The translations under genes were made by a program, and so were the position numbers. 64,000 bases of DNA, from the NCBI GenBank assembly GCA_945910005.1, contig OX246747.1, forward strand, positions 10,184,525-10,248,524, read 5' to 3'. Origin of the DNA: Isoperla grammatica (taxonomy: Eukaryota; Arthropoda; Insecta; Plecoptera; Perlodidae). This document shows, one piece after another, positions 20,745-30,977 of this stretch (within the stretch, counting starts at the first letter, position 1; the number at the start of each line of letters is the position of its first letter). Below the pieces are notes generated by a model that was not told the origin of the DNA, made no database searches, and saw only the letters and a program-made list of their open reading frames with translations.

Positions 20745-21056
20745 TACAGATAGATATTTGGGCTTAACGTCTTATATTTTTGCAACTAGGCTAATCAAGA
20801 CGATGAGTGGGTGATAATGAAGATGAAATAGGGGACTGTTTGGAGGAAAGGGACAAGTAGGAGGGCGGTGAGGATAGAGGAAGGGGAGGAAAAGGGAGTG
20901 GGGAGGTTGTAAACTGCATTTCGTCTGACTTCTCCTCCTCGACCAGTCCGGCAAGGGTGGCCCTACCAGAAGCATACGCTTCCGCCGGCATAGCTCTCGG
21001 GATCAACAAAGCACGCAAACCTGCCCACCACGATAAGGTAGCAGTCCCTGGACAGG
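20745..21056 (-). mobile_element. SINE, head A with the short body
   Basis: The tail gatagatatttgggcttaac, body and head A ending tggacagg are all present. No clear duplication. It abuts the left arm of the RCC1 inverted repeat. Confidence 0.85.
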
Positions 21057-21061
21057 GTCAT

Positions 21062-21230
21062 CAGCCGTGGCTGCCGTGTCCTGTGGTTATTTCCACACTG
21101 TGGAGAGTCGATGGGACGACCGGGGCTTGGGGTAATAATGGAAATGGTCATTTGGGTACCGGTGATATGGTTAAGAGATCCGCTCCCTCTCGAATGATTG
21201 GCCTCGAGGACCAGACTGTCTCGATTGACA
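21062..21230 (+). pseudogene. RCC1-repeat fragment, left arm
   Basis: Encodes VDGTTGAWGNNGNGHLGTGD and RMIGLEDQTVS, the reverse-oriented counterpart of the fragment at 21572-21746. It is more decayed than the right arm, with two bases lost in the HT-x-x-x-RVDG stretch. Confidence 0.6.
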
Positions 21231-21408
21231 GACATTATCGATTGATAATGACCTTGAAGCAAACAGGACACTCGAGAGTGGTCATGATGTACCGTTCTAA
21301 TTCTGTTGTACCATTCCTCACCCGGTCGCCCCTCTCTGCAACACGGATCCCTAGTTGAGGTGCCGGTGTGATGTTTGCCTTTTCAACTATCAAGAGTAAA
21401 GAATACGT

Positions 21409-21746
21409 CTAAGCAAAGGCCTCCTGTTGAACAATCACCCCTGGTGACTTCGGCAACCGAGTCGCCACCGAAAAGGTTTCCTTCCGCGGAACCAACTGAC
21501 CGCTTAGTCCGCTACCGCACACAAACACATCCCCTTCCTGTGTCAACATCGCAGTGTTGCGACATCCAACGATGAACTGGGAGACAGTCTGGTCCTCGAG
21601 GCCAATCATGTGAGAGTAGCGGATCGCTTAACTCTAACACCGGTCCCTAACTGACCATTTCCATTATAACCCCAAGCCCAGGTCGTCCCATCGACTCTGA
21701 GGGCCAAAGTGTGGTAATAACCACAGGACACGGCAGCCACGGTTGA
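21409..21746 (-). pseudogene. RCC1-repeat protein fragment, right arm
   Basis: The minus strand reads AAVSCGYYHTLALRVDGTTW and AWGYNGNGQLGTG, a full RCC1 blade motif, then after a frameshift near 21612 MIGLEDQTVSQFIVGCRNTA and GDVFVCGSGLSGQLV, a second blade. RCC1-type beta-propellers occur in regulators and ubiquitin ligases; which parent gene this came from cannot be told. It ends at a SINE on the right. Confidence 0.65.
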
Positions 21747-21750
21747 TGAC

Positions 21751-21920
21751 TGATTGATTGATTAATGGGGCCTAACGTCTCATATTTTTGCAACAATGGC
21801 TAATCAAGACGATAAGCGGGTGATAATGAAGATGAGAAAGATTATGATGAAGAATAAGCCACATCCGAATCAGATCCATTGTACGTCGCGTGGGTCGTCA
21901 TACGGGAGTCTAGCAAGGGA
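21751..21920 (-). mobile_element. SINE, long body, head missing
   Basis: The tail tgattgattgattaatgggg runs to gggagtctagcaaggga, where the next SINE starts. It is either 5'-truncated or interrupted by its neighbour. Confidence 0.8.
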
Positions 21921-22217
21921 TTGATTGATTGATTAATGGGGCTTAACGTCTCATATTTTCGCAACTATGGCCAATCGAGACGATGAGCGGGTGATAATGA
22001 AGATGAGAAAGATGGTGATGAAGAATAAAAGCTACATCCGAATCAGGTCCATTGAACGTCGCGTGGGTTGTCATACGGGAGTCCAGCAAGGGAGGGCAGG
22101 GCCAAATGGGAGGAGAAATCTTCAGTGGGACAGTGGGGGGAGGGGCAGAGTCTCCTTTTGTCGCCTCTTACGACTAGCAGAGTCACTCTGGGCCTATTCT
22201 TCCCCGGGCCCAGACGG
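21921..22217 (-). mobile_element. SINE, head B with the long body
   Basis: The tail ttgattgattgattaatggg and long body are followed by head B (tcgcctcttacgactagcag, gggcctattcttccccgggc). No clear duplication. Confidence 0.85.
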
Positions 22218-23000
22218 GCGACGGCTGATGACGGCGTCGATACTCGCGTTAAGCTGGACAAGGTTTTGGCTACGTCAAGACCAAGCTGGTTATAGATATT
22301 CCGCCCAGTTATCAAGAGTACCCGAGAGGCCGAGACAAGAACTGAATGGTACCCGTCACATCAAATGTCAATGATGGCCTCGGTGAGGTTGGTCACGCGG
22401 GTGAATGAGGTTTGCTGGTTTGTATGACGAAGTTCTAAAAGTTGCAAGAGAACCTAAAATCGAGCTTTCGTTTTGGGAGATTAAGGACGCCCATCGTTTG
22501 CTATAACTTAATGAAAACTATTAAAGGAAGATAATTGTACAATTGGCTTCACGTATGAAGAAGGATGAGTACATAGTTGGGCCAAAAACCAACAAATATT
22601 CGGAAACAGTTGTCGTTCAGCGGGATACATCCGCATCACTGAGAAGTCCTATCACGTCTTTCTCATTCAAGAGCCTAACGTCGACTAACTTATAAGTATA
22701 TTGTCAGACGAGGGCGAGGCGCGCGTTCTTAAGCGAGTCGGCCGCCACTCCTGTAGAAAGTGGAGGTGCGGGGCGGCGCGGTTCTATGCGTTATTTTGAG
22801 GGCTGGAGGCCAAGTCTTGAAATTCACGTTTCAACTCACCACCCGTTTCAAGTCGCAAATTCCCGCAAGTCGCAAGAAAAACAGCAAAACGGTAGTCTTG
22901 AGACTAATTTGGGAAACGGGCGGTGACTTACCTTACAAGTTGTTTTACGTTTAAACCACGAGCTATAACGTCGCGAGTTTTCAGTTATTTGCAACTTAAG
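22218..23000. other. unassigned DNA with a duplicated upstream block
   Basis: The block cctatcacgtctttctcatt, caagagcctaacgtcgact at about 22648-22688 recurs at about 25999-26038 upstream of the small finger exon. Here it lies upstream of a Harbinger exon. Nothing else is recognised. Confidence 0.4.
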
Positions 23001-23238
23001 ATGGAGGGTGTTGTGATAATAAATGCGATTGCCGCTGATCTGGAAAAGGCCGAAATAGCAGAAAACAACATACAAGAATGTTTCTGCACCGCGATTAACC
23101 CATTTAATGCGTTATCTGACACGAAATTTACTAAATATTTCAGGGTTAATAAAGAGTTAAGTTTTAAACTTAATTGGAGAAATTTCAGAGTTCATGTAGC
23201 CTCCCTCTCGAATTTCAGGAGTTAATGTACCGACAAAG
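23001..23238 (+). pseudogene. PIF/Harbinger transposase first-exon fragment
   Basis: From the ATG at 23001 the frame reads NPFNALSDTKFTKYFRVNKE, the typical N-terminal block of HARBI1-like transposases (NPF...sD..F...FR..K). After LSFKL a frameshift gives LIGEISEFM, a stop, then SRISGVNVPTK to a donor GTAAGT at 23239. No other exons follow. Confidence 0.6.
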
Positions 23239-23773
23239 GTAAGTCACATTCATATATATATATAAAAGTCAAACGTAATTCAATATTTTGACCAAATAAA
23301 TACAATATTGCTGCATTAATACAAAATGAGCAAAATAGATCGGGGGGATTATAGGCCTAGGCACTCCAATCATGAAATATAGGCCTACTCGGATCCTTAC
23401 ATGGTCTAGCTAGGCCTAGGCCTACGTCTAGATCCTACATAGAAAATGTGCTTTCCCTAGGCCTATCTTTTACGTGAAATATTCTCCCCATATAAAGACC
23501 CAAAAGGCTTAAGGCCAAAGAGCTAACATTTCATACTAACTTCTCTCCCGAGGCTTACCATTTTTTCACCCGAAGATAAATATAATAGCAAAACAAACTA
23601 CTATCAATATATCTTAAGAATAAAGTGTTATGATTTAAGAGCTGTCCATTAATGATGTCACACAATTTTGGACCAAATAAGACCCCCTCCCCTCTTTCAC
23701 AATCACAAAAAGTGTGACCCACCCCCTCCCCCCGACATGCCAGCAGAACTCATTATTTTGTTTAACCAATTAC
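23239..23773. other. unassigned A+T-rich DNA
   Basis: Begins as the intron of the Harbinger fragment. Variants of TAGGCCTA are dense at 23350-23470. No ORF recognised. Confidence 0.3.
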
Positions 23774-23776
23774 CAG

Positions 23777-24256
23777 GGCTGCGTACCAACTATGACTGGG
23801 ACTGACTGCAGTAAATGAGATCCGTACCAACTTGACTCGCAGTCAAGCTGTAGTCACTGCTTTTTGCGTACCAGTATACCTCGCAGTTACTCCTCCAGTC
23901 ACTGCGATGACTGGGCCGAAAAGATCCAGCTATCGCAGTCAAGGGGGGCGTGGCTAACAATTTTACCGCGAATTATGAATTTATAGACAATATTATATGG
24001 TTTAAATAGTGTGACATCACAACACCATCGAATCTCAACTTAGAAGTCCCATAAGGGTTAAATTATGAATGTTAAGTTGCAAGGTCAATTAGCAGATGGC
24101 AAATGTTGCTTTTATGAATGACAATTTCTGCTGTTGTCTGCTTTCGCTGTGACTGTGACTGCAGCCCGTACCAGCTGCTGCGTTCACTGCGTTGACTGGG
24201 CTACCCCCACCACCGGTCACAGCCACAATGAACGCAGTCAAAGTTGGTACGCAGCC
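23777..24256. mobile_element. 480-bp MITE with CAG duplication
   Basis: Ends ggctgcgtaccaact...tgact are inverted (agtcaaagttggtacgcagcc at right), flanked by CAG (23774-23776 and 24257-24259). The subterminal regions repeat gactg/cagtc words many times on both strands. No coding capacity. Confidence 0.8.
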
Positions 24257-24563
24257 CAGGGAACATCAGTCACAGTCAGTCATTCATTATAAATAGCGTC
24301 GGTATAGCATGGTTGTTGGACGGAACCAAGGTAGATGAACTTTAAATCTTGTAATTTGGAGATATAGTCACGCACTTATCATCCACGCATGCCTCAAATA
24401 GAAATACTGCCCTAAACACGAATAATTGTGCATCAGCATCAATATATTGTAGAATCATGACAGCTTACGGGACTAATATATTAATTATATTCTAATAATT
24501 CCCTCATAGTACTTAATACCATCAATTACCTGTTGAAATGAATGTATTTTTTGTTGTTTTACG

Positions 24564-25187
24564 ATTGATATTTGGGCTTAACGTCTCATATTTTTGCAAC
24601 GAGGCTAATCGAGACAATGAGTGGGTGATATATGGAGATGAAATCTGGAGCTGTTTGGAGGAAAGGGGCAAGTAGGAGGGAGCATGAGGAAAGGGTTTAT
24701 TGATTGATTATTTGGGCTAAACGTCTCATTTTTGCAACGAGGCTAGTCGAGACAATGAGTGGGTGATAATGAAGATGAAATTGGGGGCTGTTTGGTGGAA
24801 AGGGGACAATAGGAGGGCGTGGTGGAAAGGGGAAGGGGGAGGAAAGGGGATTGGGGTGTGGACTGCATTTCGTCTGACTCCTCCTCCTCGACCAGTCCGG
24901 CTAGGGTGACCCTACCAGAAGCATTTGCTTCCGCCGGCATAGCTCTCGGGATCATCAAAGCACACAAACCTGCCCACCACGATAAGGTAGCAGTCCCTGG
25001 GCAGGTGTGTGGGGAAAGGGGAGGAAAGGGGATTGGGGTGTGGACTGCACTTAGTCTGACTTCTTCTTCTCGACCAGTCCGGCTAGGGTGGTCCTACCAG
25101 AAGCATACGCTTCCGCCGGCATAGCTCTCGGGATCAACAAAGCACGCAAACCTGCCCACCACGACAAGGAAGCAGTCCCTGGGCAGG
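24564..25187 (-). mobile_element. outer SINE, head A, interrupted by another SINE
   Basis: Flanked by TGTTGTTTTACG (24552-24563 and 25188-25199). The 3' part (24564-24695) and the rest of body plus head A (25013-25187) are separated by the inner copy. Confidence 0.9.
24696..25012 (-). mobile_element. inner SINE, head A with the short body
   Basis: Inserted in the outer SINE with an 8-bp duplication GGAAAGGG (24688-24695 and 25013-25020). The head carries small changes (gcatttgcttcc in place of gcatacgcttcc). Confidence 0.85.
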
Positions 25188-25435
25188 TGTTGTTTTACGG
25201 CACAACAAAACACTTGGGCCCATCAGTGTTGAAATTATTGATGTTGGTCTATTTCATAGAAATTAGTGGTTTTAAATATTTTAAGTACATATATAGTACT
25301 GGTGGTAAATATGTTTTCGAAGCATACAGTTTTGAGAGTGAAACCTTGAATGTAGGCAGAGTGGCTTTACCTGATAAAAGATATTCAATGCATAGTAGAG
25401 CAGGGTGAAACTTAGACGAGGTTCTTTTATTTAGC

Positions 25436-25765
25436 TTACTTGATTCTTGATAAAGATACACACTTTTGATAGACGAAGAGTTCCGCGTTAAAAATACCGA
25501 AAAGTGAATATACGTGCAACAAAAACTTTACATTGTCAGTAATAAAAGCACAGACGACCGAGTCCTCGATTCTCGACCCATCTGTAAAAATGCATTCGTG
25601 GTCGGAGTATAGGGAACGAATTAAATTTAACATTGCTTGATATTGCAGGCAAAATGTGATGCTATTCTTATATCCTGACATTTGAGTGATGCATTTGGGC
25701 ATACTGATGGCGGGACAGCGGCAAAAGAATTGGTAGAAACAAGAGGTGGGGTAATATCTAGACAA
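25436..25765 (-). pseudogene. RNase H region of a non-LTR retrotransposon (fragment)
   Basis: The minus strand reads HECIFTDGSRIEDSVVCAFI and YSLFGIFNAELF, the TDGS and AEL blocks of retrotransposon RNase H, containing the first catalytic Asp and the Glu. It ends soon after. It may be from the same type of element as the fragment at 7.5 kb. Confidence 0.55.
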
Positions 25766-26273
25766 TTCATTAGTTCGGGGGATCGAATACCTGCCGATCG
25801 AGTGGTCTTCTGTCTAATGGCGTAAGGGTCTTGGTATGGTGGATTTAAAATTATGTCCTAGGCAGGGTTCTTGGGTGACCCCCGCCAATGAGGCGACATA
25901 GCTAAGTAATAGATAGTGTGAGTATATTGGTGCAGACCGAAGTCTGTCACCCATTGCTCGACGTTCCGCCAGAATTGCATCTGGCATGATCACGAGTCCC
26001 TATCACGTCATTCTCATTCAAGAGCCTAACGTCGACTGACTATTGCCAGCCGAGGCGCGCGGTCTGGGGGGTGAGTCTCGAATTCCACGTGGAAACGCAA
26101 CTTTCGACGTTTTGATTCCATGCATGGTATGGCAATTCTGAACTGTTGTAGTCTCGAGTTTTGTTTCCGACTATCGGAAGCGTTCATTGAAACTCACGTA
26201 GGATTCCGTCACTAGCGGCTAGGTCCAGAATGTCTCGGCTTTTTAGCCAATTAAAAGCTTCGTTATAAAGAGG
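25766..26273. other. upstream region of the 26.3-kb exon
   Basis: Holds the second copy of the block described at 22.6 kb (cctatcacgtcattctcatt). No ORF recognised. Confidence 0.3.
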
Positions 26274-26280
26274 GGCGTGT
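26274..26280 (+). promoter_or_regulatory. TATA box TATAAAG
   Basis: Lies 27 bp before the ATG at 26301, in a G+C-richer patch. With a start site about 30 bp downstream, the leader would be very short or the second ATG (26310) would be used. Confidence 0.4.
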
Positions 26281-26300
26281 TTTCGAGCCAGTCATTTGAA

Positions 26301-26333
26301 ATGGAACAAATGTATCGTTGTCAAAATTGCAAG
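26301..26333 (+). CDS. possible first exon ending in a Cys-x2-Cys motif
   Basis: Reads MEQMYRCQNCK and ends at a donor GTATTT (26334). YRC-x2-C is how the second finger of the 36.8-49.9 kb gene starts (YRCESC). No following exon was found before the repeats to the right, so this may be an orphan first exon of that gene family. Evidence is the TATA box, ATG, motif and donor only. Confidence 0.35.
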
Positions 26334-26648
26334 GTATTTACTTCGTCTTGACGCCTTATTATTACGTTAATTATCATTAGTTGTTGCCGTTATTGCTGAT
26401 GCACGTATTATACATGTCCAGATGGCAACACAATACACTAGCATTACGTTATTTATTAAACAAAGCAGTTTATTAATTAGATAATTATTGTACGTGCGTA
26501 AAAAGGCTTAGATACTTGGCATACAAAACATGGTAGACAAAAACATGATAAAAAACCCGAAATTTCATTTTAAGGAAAAAATATTTAATTCTTGTATATT
26601 ATTAGTGCCAACACTTTAGATTATAAGAGCGAAAAAAGAACGGGTATG

Positions 26649-26717
26649 TCGGGAATCGAACCTAGGATTTTTCGGTGCAAGGCGCGGACGCACTCGGTGA
26701 GCCACGGCTGCGGCTCC
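26649..26717 (-). repeat. tRNA-derived sequence (SINE head or tRNA pseudogene)
   Basis: The minus strand has an A-box-like ccgtggctcaccgagtgcg and a perfect B box GGTTCGATTCC about 35 bp later, ending attcccgaca. The cloverleaf is incomplete, so a tRNA-derived SINE head is more likely than a working tRNA. Confidence 0.55.
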
Positions 26718-26771
26718 AAATTTGCAATCTTAATTGTAAACTCATTTGGCCGTTTGTAGGCCTAGGGCTCC

Positions 26772-27027
26772 TGCTAGTCGTAAGAGGCGACAAAAGTAGA
26801 CCCTGTCCCTTCCCCCCCACTGTCCCACTGAATATTTCTCCTCCCACTTGGCCCTGCCCTCCCTTGCTGGACTCCCGTATGACGACTCACGCGACGTACA
26901 ATGGATCTGATTCGGATATGGCTTTATTCTTCATCATCATCATTCTCGTCTTCATTATCACCCGCTCATCGTCTCGATTAGCCATCGTTGCATAAATATG
27001 AGACGTTAAGCCCCATTAATCAATCAT
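26772..27027 (+). mobile_element. SINE, head B (partly truncated) with the long body, plus orientation
   Basis: The only clear copy in plus orientation: head B from tgctagtcgtaagaggcgac, long body, and tail ccccattaatcaatca. Flanked by TAGGGCTCC (26763-26771 and 27028-27036). Confidence 0.9.
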
Positions 27028-27369
27028 TAGGGCTCCAGGCCTAATAAGAAATAGAATTATTGCTTTTTAATAGTTTATTGTACTTCACTAATCCATAACT
27101 TAATTTAATTAATCACTTTTATCCTGAATATACCTAGGTAATACGATCTTTAAGCCCTGCCATTCTTCGAAGCGTCCGTTTTCCATGGAACACATGATGC
27201 TCTGACGTCACTTTCGTCTGTCGAACGTGACGTAAGAGTGTCACATGGCCGATGTCCCGACAGCCAGAGCAGCTGTTTAGCCGACCCAGCTGACTTGTGC
27301 TCAACGTTTCTAGATTGTTTTTAGCTTTTCATAGGAGTACGTGTTCTTCACGGCCGAAGATAAGTAAAA

Positions 27370-27905
27370 ATGGATGCATTTGGTAACTATTTGGTGTTAG
27401 AGGAAATAGCGGGGGAAGAGAGGCGCGTTGTACGGTTGATTGATTAATGGGGCTTAACGTCTCATATTTATGCAACGATGGCTAATCGAGACGATGAGCG
27501 GGTGATAATGAAGATGAGAAAGATGATAATGAAGAATAAAACCACATCCGAATCAGATCCATTGTACGTCGCGTGAGTCGTCATACGGGAGTCCAGCAAG
27601 GGAGGGCAGGGCCAAGTGGGAGGAGAAATATTCAATGGGACAGTGGGGGAGAAAGGGGATTGGGGTGTGGACTGCACTTCGTCTGACTTCTCCTCCTCGA
27701 CCAGTCCGGCTTGGGTGGCCCTACCAGAAGCATACGCTTCCGCCGGCATAGCTCTCGGGTTCAACAAAGCACGCAAACCTGCCCACCCCGATAAGGTGGC
27801 AGTCCCTGGGCAGGCGCGTTGTACGGGGGTAACGTGTTTATCAGCAGCGTCTTGCTGCGATGGAGCTAGCCGAAAACACGTTCACTTCGTACTTTAGATT
27901 TACTA
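27370..27905 (+). pseudogene. PIF/Harbinger transposase N-terminal exon, broken by a SINE
   Basis: The ATG at 27370 begins MDAFGNYLVLEEIAGEERRV. After the SINE, the same exon reads RVYQQRLAAMELAENTFTSY and FRFTRE, like the N-terminus of HARBI1-type proteins. There is an in-frame TAA at 27829-27831 next to the insertion. A second SINE cuts it off at about 27910. Confidence 0.6.
27436..27811 (-). mobile_element. SINE, head A with the long body, inside a transposase exon
   Basis: Flanked by the perfect 15-bp duplication AGGCGCGTTGTACGG (27421-27435 and 27812-27826). Confidence 0.9.
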
Positions 27906-27910
27906 GGGAA

Positions 27911-28126
27911 ATGGGAGGGGAGGAAGGGAGGGAGGGAGGAGGGAGGAAAGGGGAAAGGGGAGGAAAGGGGATTGGGGTGTGAACTGCAGTTCGTCTGACT
28001 TCTCCTCCTCGACCAGTCCGGCTAGGGTGGCCCTACCAGAAGCATACGCTTCCGCCGGCATAGCTCTCGGGATCACCAAAGCACGCAAACCTGCCCACCA
28101 CGATAAGGTAGCAGTCCCTGGGCAGG
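27911..28126 (-). mobile_element. SINE, head A, 3' end missing
   Basis: Starts in a purine-rich stretch (ggaagggagggagggagg) that replaces the usual body and tail. Head A is complete to ctgggcagg. Confidence 0.75.
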
Positions 28127-28280
28127 TTTGGTAATACATTTGAATAACATTTCACTCATTGATTTTTGTCAAGCACGAATATCAAATAGGCCAAACTTTG
28201 TTTCTATAATATTATACAATAACTAAGAGTTTATTGCGTCATTAAGTATTGCATTAACCTCTACTATGTCAGAACACCAG

Positions 28281-28545
28281 GGCCCGGATTCACAAGAGGT
28301 CATAAGTCTTTTTTTGGTCTTATCTCTAAGACCGGTCTTACTTTGAACCTCTTATAAAATCCATGAAAATATCTCAGAACAGATTTTAAAACATATTATT
28401 GGAATGCTCATTATGTTCTTGATCTCAACCAGGAATTAGTAACTTCTTCATGTGAACTGGGTTTGGTTTTACAAGATGTTCAAAGTTAGGCCAGTCTTAG
28501 AGATAAAACCAAAATAAGACTTAGGACCTCTTGTGAATCCGGGCC
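28281..28545. mobile_element. 265-bp MITE with CAG duplication
   Basis: Inverted ends ggcccggattcacaagaggt extend about 60 bp with few mismatches. CAG flanks both sides (28278-28280 and 28546-28548). No coding capacity. Confidence 0.85.
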
Positions 28546-28978
28546 CAGGTAATTGCCTTCAACTAGCACTGTACATTGCAATGCACAGCGCGATTCGGAG
28601 TGTCGATCATCTCATCTCAACGCTTATCAAATCAGTAATATCGCCGGCGATGTTAACAGAACTAATTAAAAATGTTTATAGAAGTGGATACTCGCTCATT
28701 TTGAGATGAGTCGACAGACATTTCGGTCTCAACTGTGTATTTGTATCCAGTACTTTAGCGCTACGCAACGGAAGACTGTGACTGATTATTTGGGAATAAC
28801 TGAAGAAGTTCAAGACACCGCAAATTATCTGTTGGCTGGCCTTTGCACTTATTTAGAAAAAGGAGCCTAAAGTTAAAGAATAAAGATGGGATTGAAACCG
28901 ATGGTGGTAGCAATATGAGCGGATCAAATTATTCACTATTCACTCTTTTGAGAGAAAAAGTACCAAAAATAAAACTAG

Positions 28979-29341
28979 TTAAATGTATTTGCCATTGAAT
29001 CCACCTATGAATTCGTTTTTTTTTTTTTTTTCAGAATTCGTTTCCACTAGAATAGTGCCATTTCGTAGTTTTCTGGCATTTTTCACGGTGCCTGCAATAC
29101 ATTGAAGAGCTTTGACGATTACGAAAGGCGACTCTGTAAGAAAGGATTTATCGTCCTCTCGTTGAATAACAAAATATCGTGGCTGAGTTTCAGTAGAAGT
29201 TAATGATTTGAGAACGGTATCTAGCGTGATCGGGGTGTCAAACAAAGATCGGGGACGTTTGTTGCTTTTATTAGCGTGGGTGTATGATATTGAAGGGGGA
29301 TGGGGGTTCCCAGGGGCGTGGTTTGTGCTGGAAGCCATAGT
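28979..29341 (-). pseudogene. ORF1 fragment of a Jockey-type non-LTR element
   Basis: From Met at 29341 the minus strand reads MASSTNHAPGNP, a polar lead, then PRYFVIQREDDKSFLTESPF and KALQCIAGTVKNARKLRNGT, the conserved RNA-binding-like block of ORF1 proteins in Jockey/I-type elements. The frame ends at 28979 after a Lys run coded by a poly(A) stretch, which looks like a tiny later insertion. The zinc knuckles that usually follow are missing. Confidence 0.5.
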
Positions 29342-29399
29342 TGAATGGGGACAACCTACAAAAGTTTCCCGGAATGACAGACTCAACTAACCCGTGTTG

Positions 29400-29940
29400 G
29401 TTCTACCACATAGGGCCTTGTAAACGGAACAGGGTCTATTTCATGGGACTGCTAGACATGACAACATACACCATTTATGAAGTAGAGCCAGTTTACGATT
29501 TCTGCGTGCATCAGGAGGTATGTAGGAAAGTGCTAATTTCACGTCCGGATTGGACACAGACGCAATCAGCCTTCTAACAGTGCAGTTGGCCCCCGGCCCT
29601 GGGACGGTGCCTAGAGGGACCTCCTGCACTGGGCATACAACCGACGCAATCTGTGCCCAAGCCCAAGTGCTGTCAAATCAATCAGAGAGTCGAATCATAA
29701 CCTAATCATTGCAAGGGTCGTCATCAGGGGAACAAGCCGTAAAAAACTATTTTGGGGGGGGGGGGGGGACTGGTGGGCGTTTGGATCGCAAAGAGGGCCG
29801 GCACGGATGAAGAAGAAGGTAATGAAAGTAAGAAGAGAAAGGATGATGAAGGGGAAATGAAGAAAGTGATGATTAAGGATGTGCACGAGAGCCCTCTTTG
29901 CGGGCACCGGTCACCACGAGGAGGGACCCACCTCGAACGG
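29400..29940. other. unassigned DNA
   Basis: Contains a run of about 14 G at 29754-29768 and an ORF 29752-29955 rich in Glu and Lys, whose start falls in the G run. No domain recognised. Confidence 0.3.
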
Positions 29941-30977
29941 ATAAATGAAAAGTAGATTCATGATGTTGTTGTTGAGTTCTTATCTCTCTTGCAGTTGGCT
30001 ATTAGCCGATGGCAACAGTTTTCTTTCCTCCTTCCTTTCCTCTGGGTTCCTCTCTCTTCATCCCACTCCGTTTCGCTTATGTATAATGTAATTCAAGCAA
30101 ATGATCAGTTTCTGCAGAATGTTTTGATATATATATGTTGGATAATATTTGCATGGTCCAGACTGACATCTCCACATCTTGTTTTCTCGCAAACTAACCA
30201 ACAGCTTACCACGTTGCAGTCGCGCGTCCGCCAGCAAGCGAAGACGCTGATACGGCCCTACCGCCAATCAGCATGCGTAAATCACAGCATCACCCGCCGA
30301 CGGTCGCGGACAGGACGTACCCGACGTTCACATTTGCCGACGTATCGACGTCGCCGACGGCCGCCGACAAAGCCGCCGACGAGGCGTTTGACGAGCTGTG
30401 GAGGATCGGTGAACAAAACAAGGAGAACACGGTCCGCAGATGGGCACTGTTTACGCAGCAGAAAGCCCTCAGGACGCAGACCAGTCCCGTGGGCGCGTCG
30501 GCGAGGTAGAGGGAGGTCAACAGTATGCCGGTGTCGAGGAAGCGCAGCCTGTCGCCCGGGTGAGTGGGTCAACGCTGCCAAGCGCGCTGACAGCCCGAGA
30601 AACTAGTGATACGTCACCCCCCGACCTGACATGTCGGAACCGGGTGTTTGATTATTATTATAATAAAATATATTATGTGATTTAATAGTCAATTGCCGCT
30701 AAATATAGGAATGTTATCTCGCCCGCAGCTTCAACCCGCGCTGTAAGAAGGTGCTGAGCTACGATCGTTGGCTGGTCGTCGCCAAGAGCGTCACGAGCTC
30801 GCCTCATTCCGAGGATAATTGAGACGCATAGCCGCAGCGATCGCCACTGTTCAACGAGACGAGACACTCCGAGGTCAACGGGAGGTCGGCGCGACGCGAT
30901 GGATTGCCCACGTCATCGCCGCTCTCCAATGGATCACAGAGGTCAGTCGCTCGGGTGACTCCCTTCCGTTCCTTCTT
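29941..30977 (+). repeat. left arm of a 1.04-kb inverted repeat
   Basis: Nearly identical to the reverse complement of 31822-32868. The arms differ by a longer (TA)n in the right arm and a few substitutions. The outer limits are ataaatgaaaagtag and the inner limits cccttccgttccttctt. Confidence 0.95.
30273..30509 (+). CDS. small ORF in the left arm, gene copy 1
   Basis: An acceptor-like ttgcag precedes an exon containing a 78-codon ORF (MRKSQHHPPTVADRTYPTFT...RIGEQNKENTVRRWALFTQQ). It is Ala/Asp-rich at first, then helical and basic. A donor-like gtgagtgg follows near 30561, and a second exon may start after ctcgcccgcag (30730), reading KKVLSYDRWLVVAKSVTSSP, ending in this copy at a TGA where the right arm has AGA. 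I do not recognise the family. Confidence 0.4.
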   Translation: MRKSQHHPPTVADRTYPTFTFADVSTSPTAADKAADEAFDELWRIGEQNKENTVRRWALFTQQKALRTQTSPVGASAR

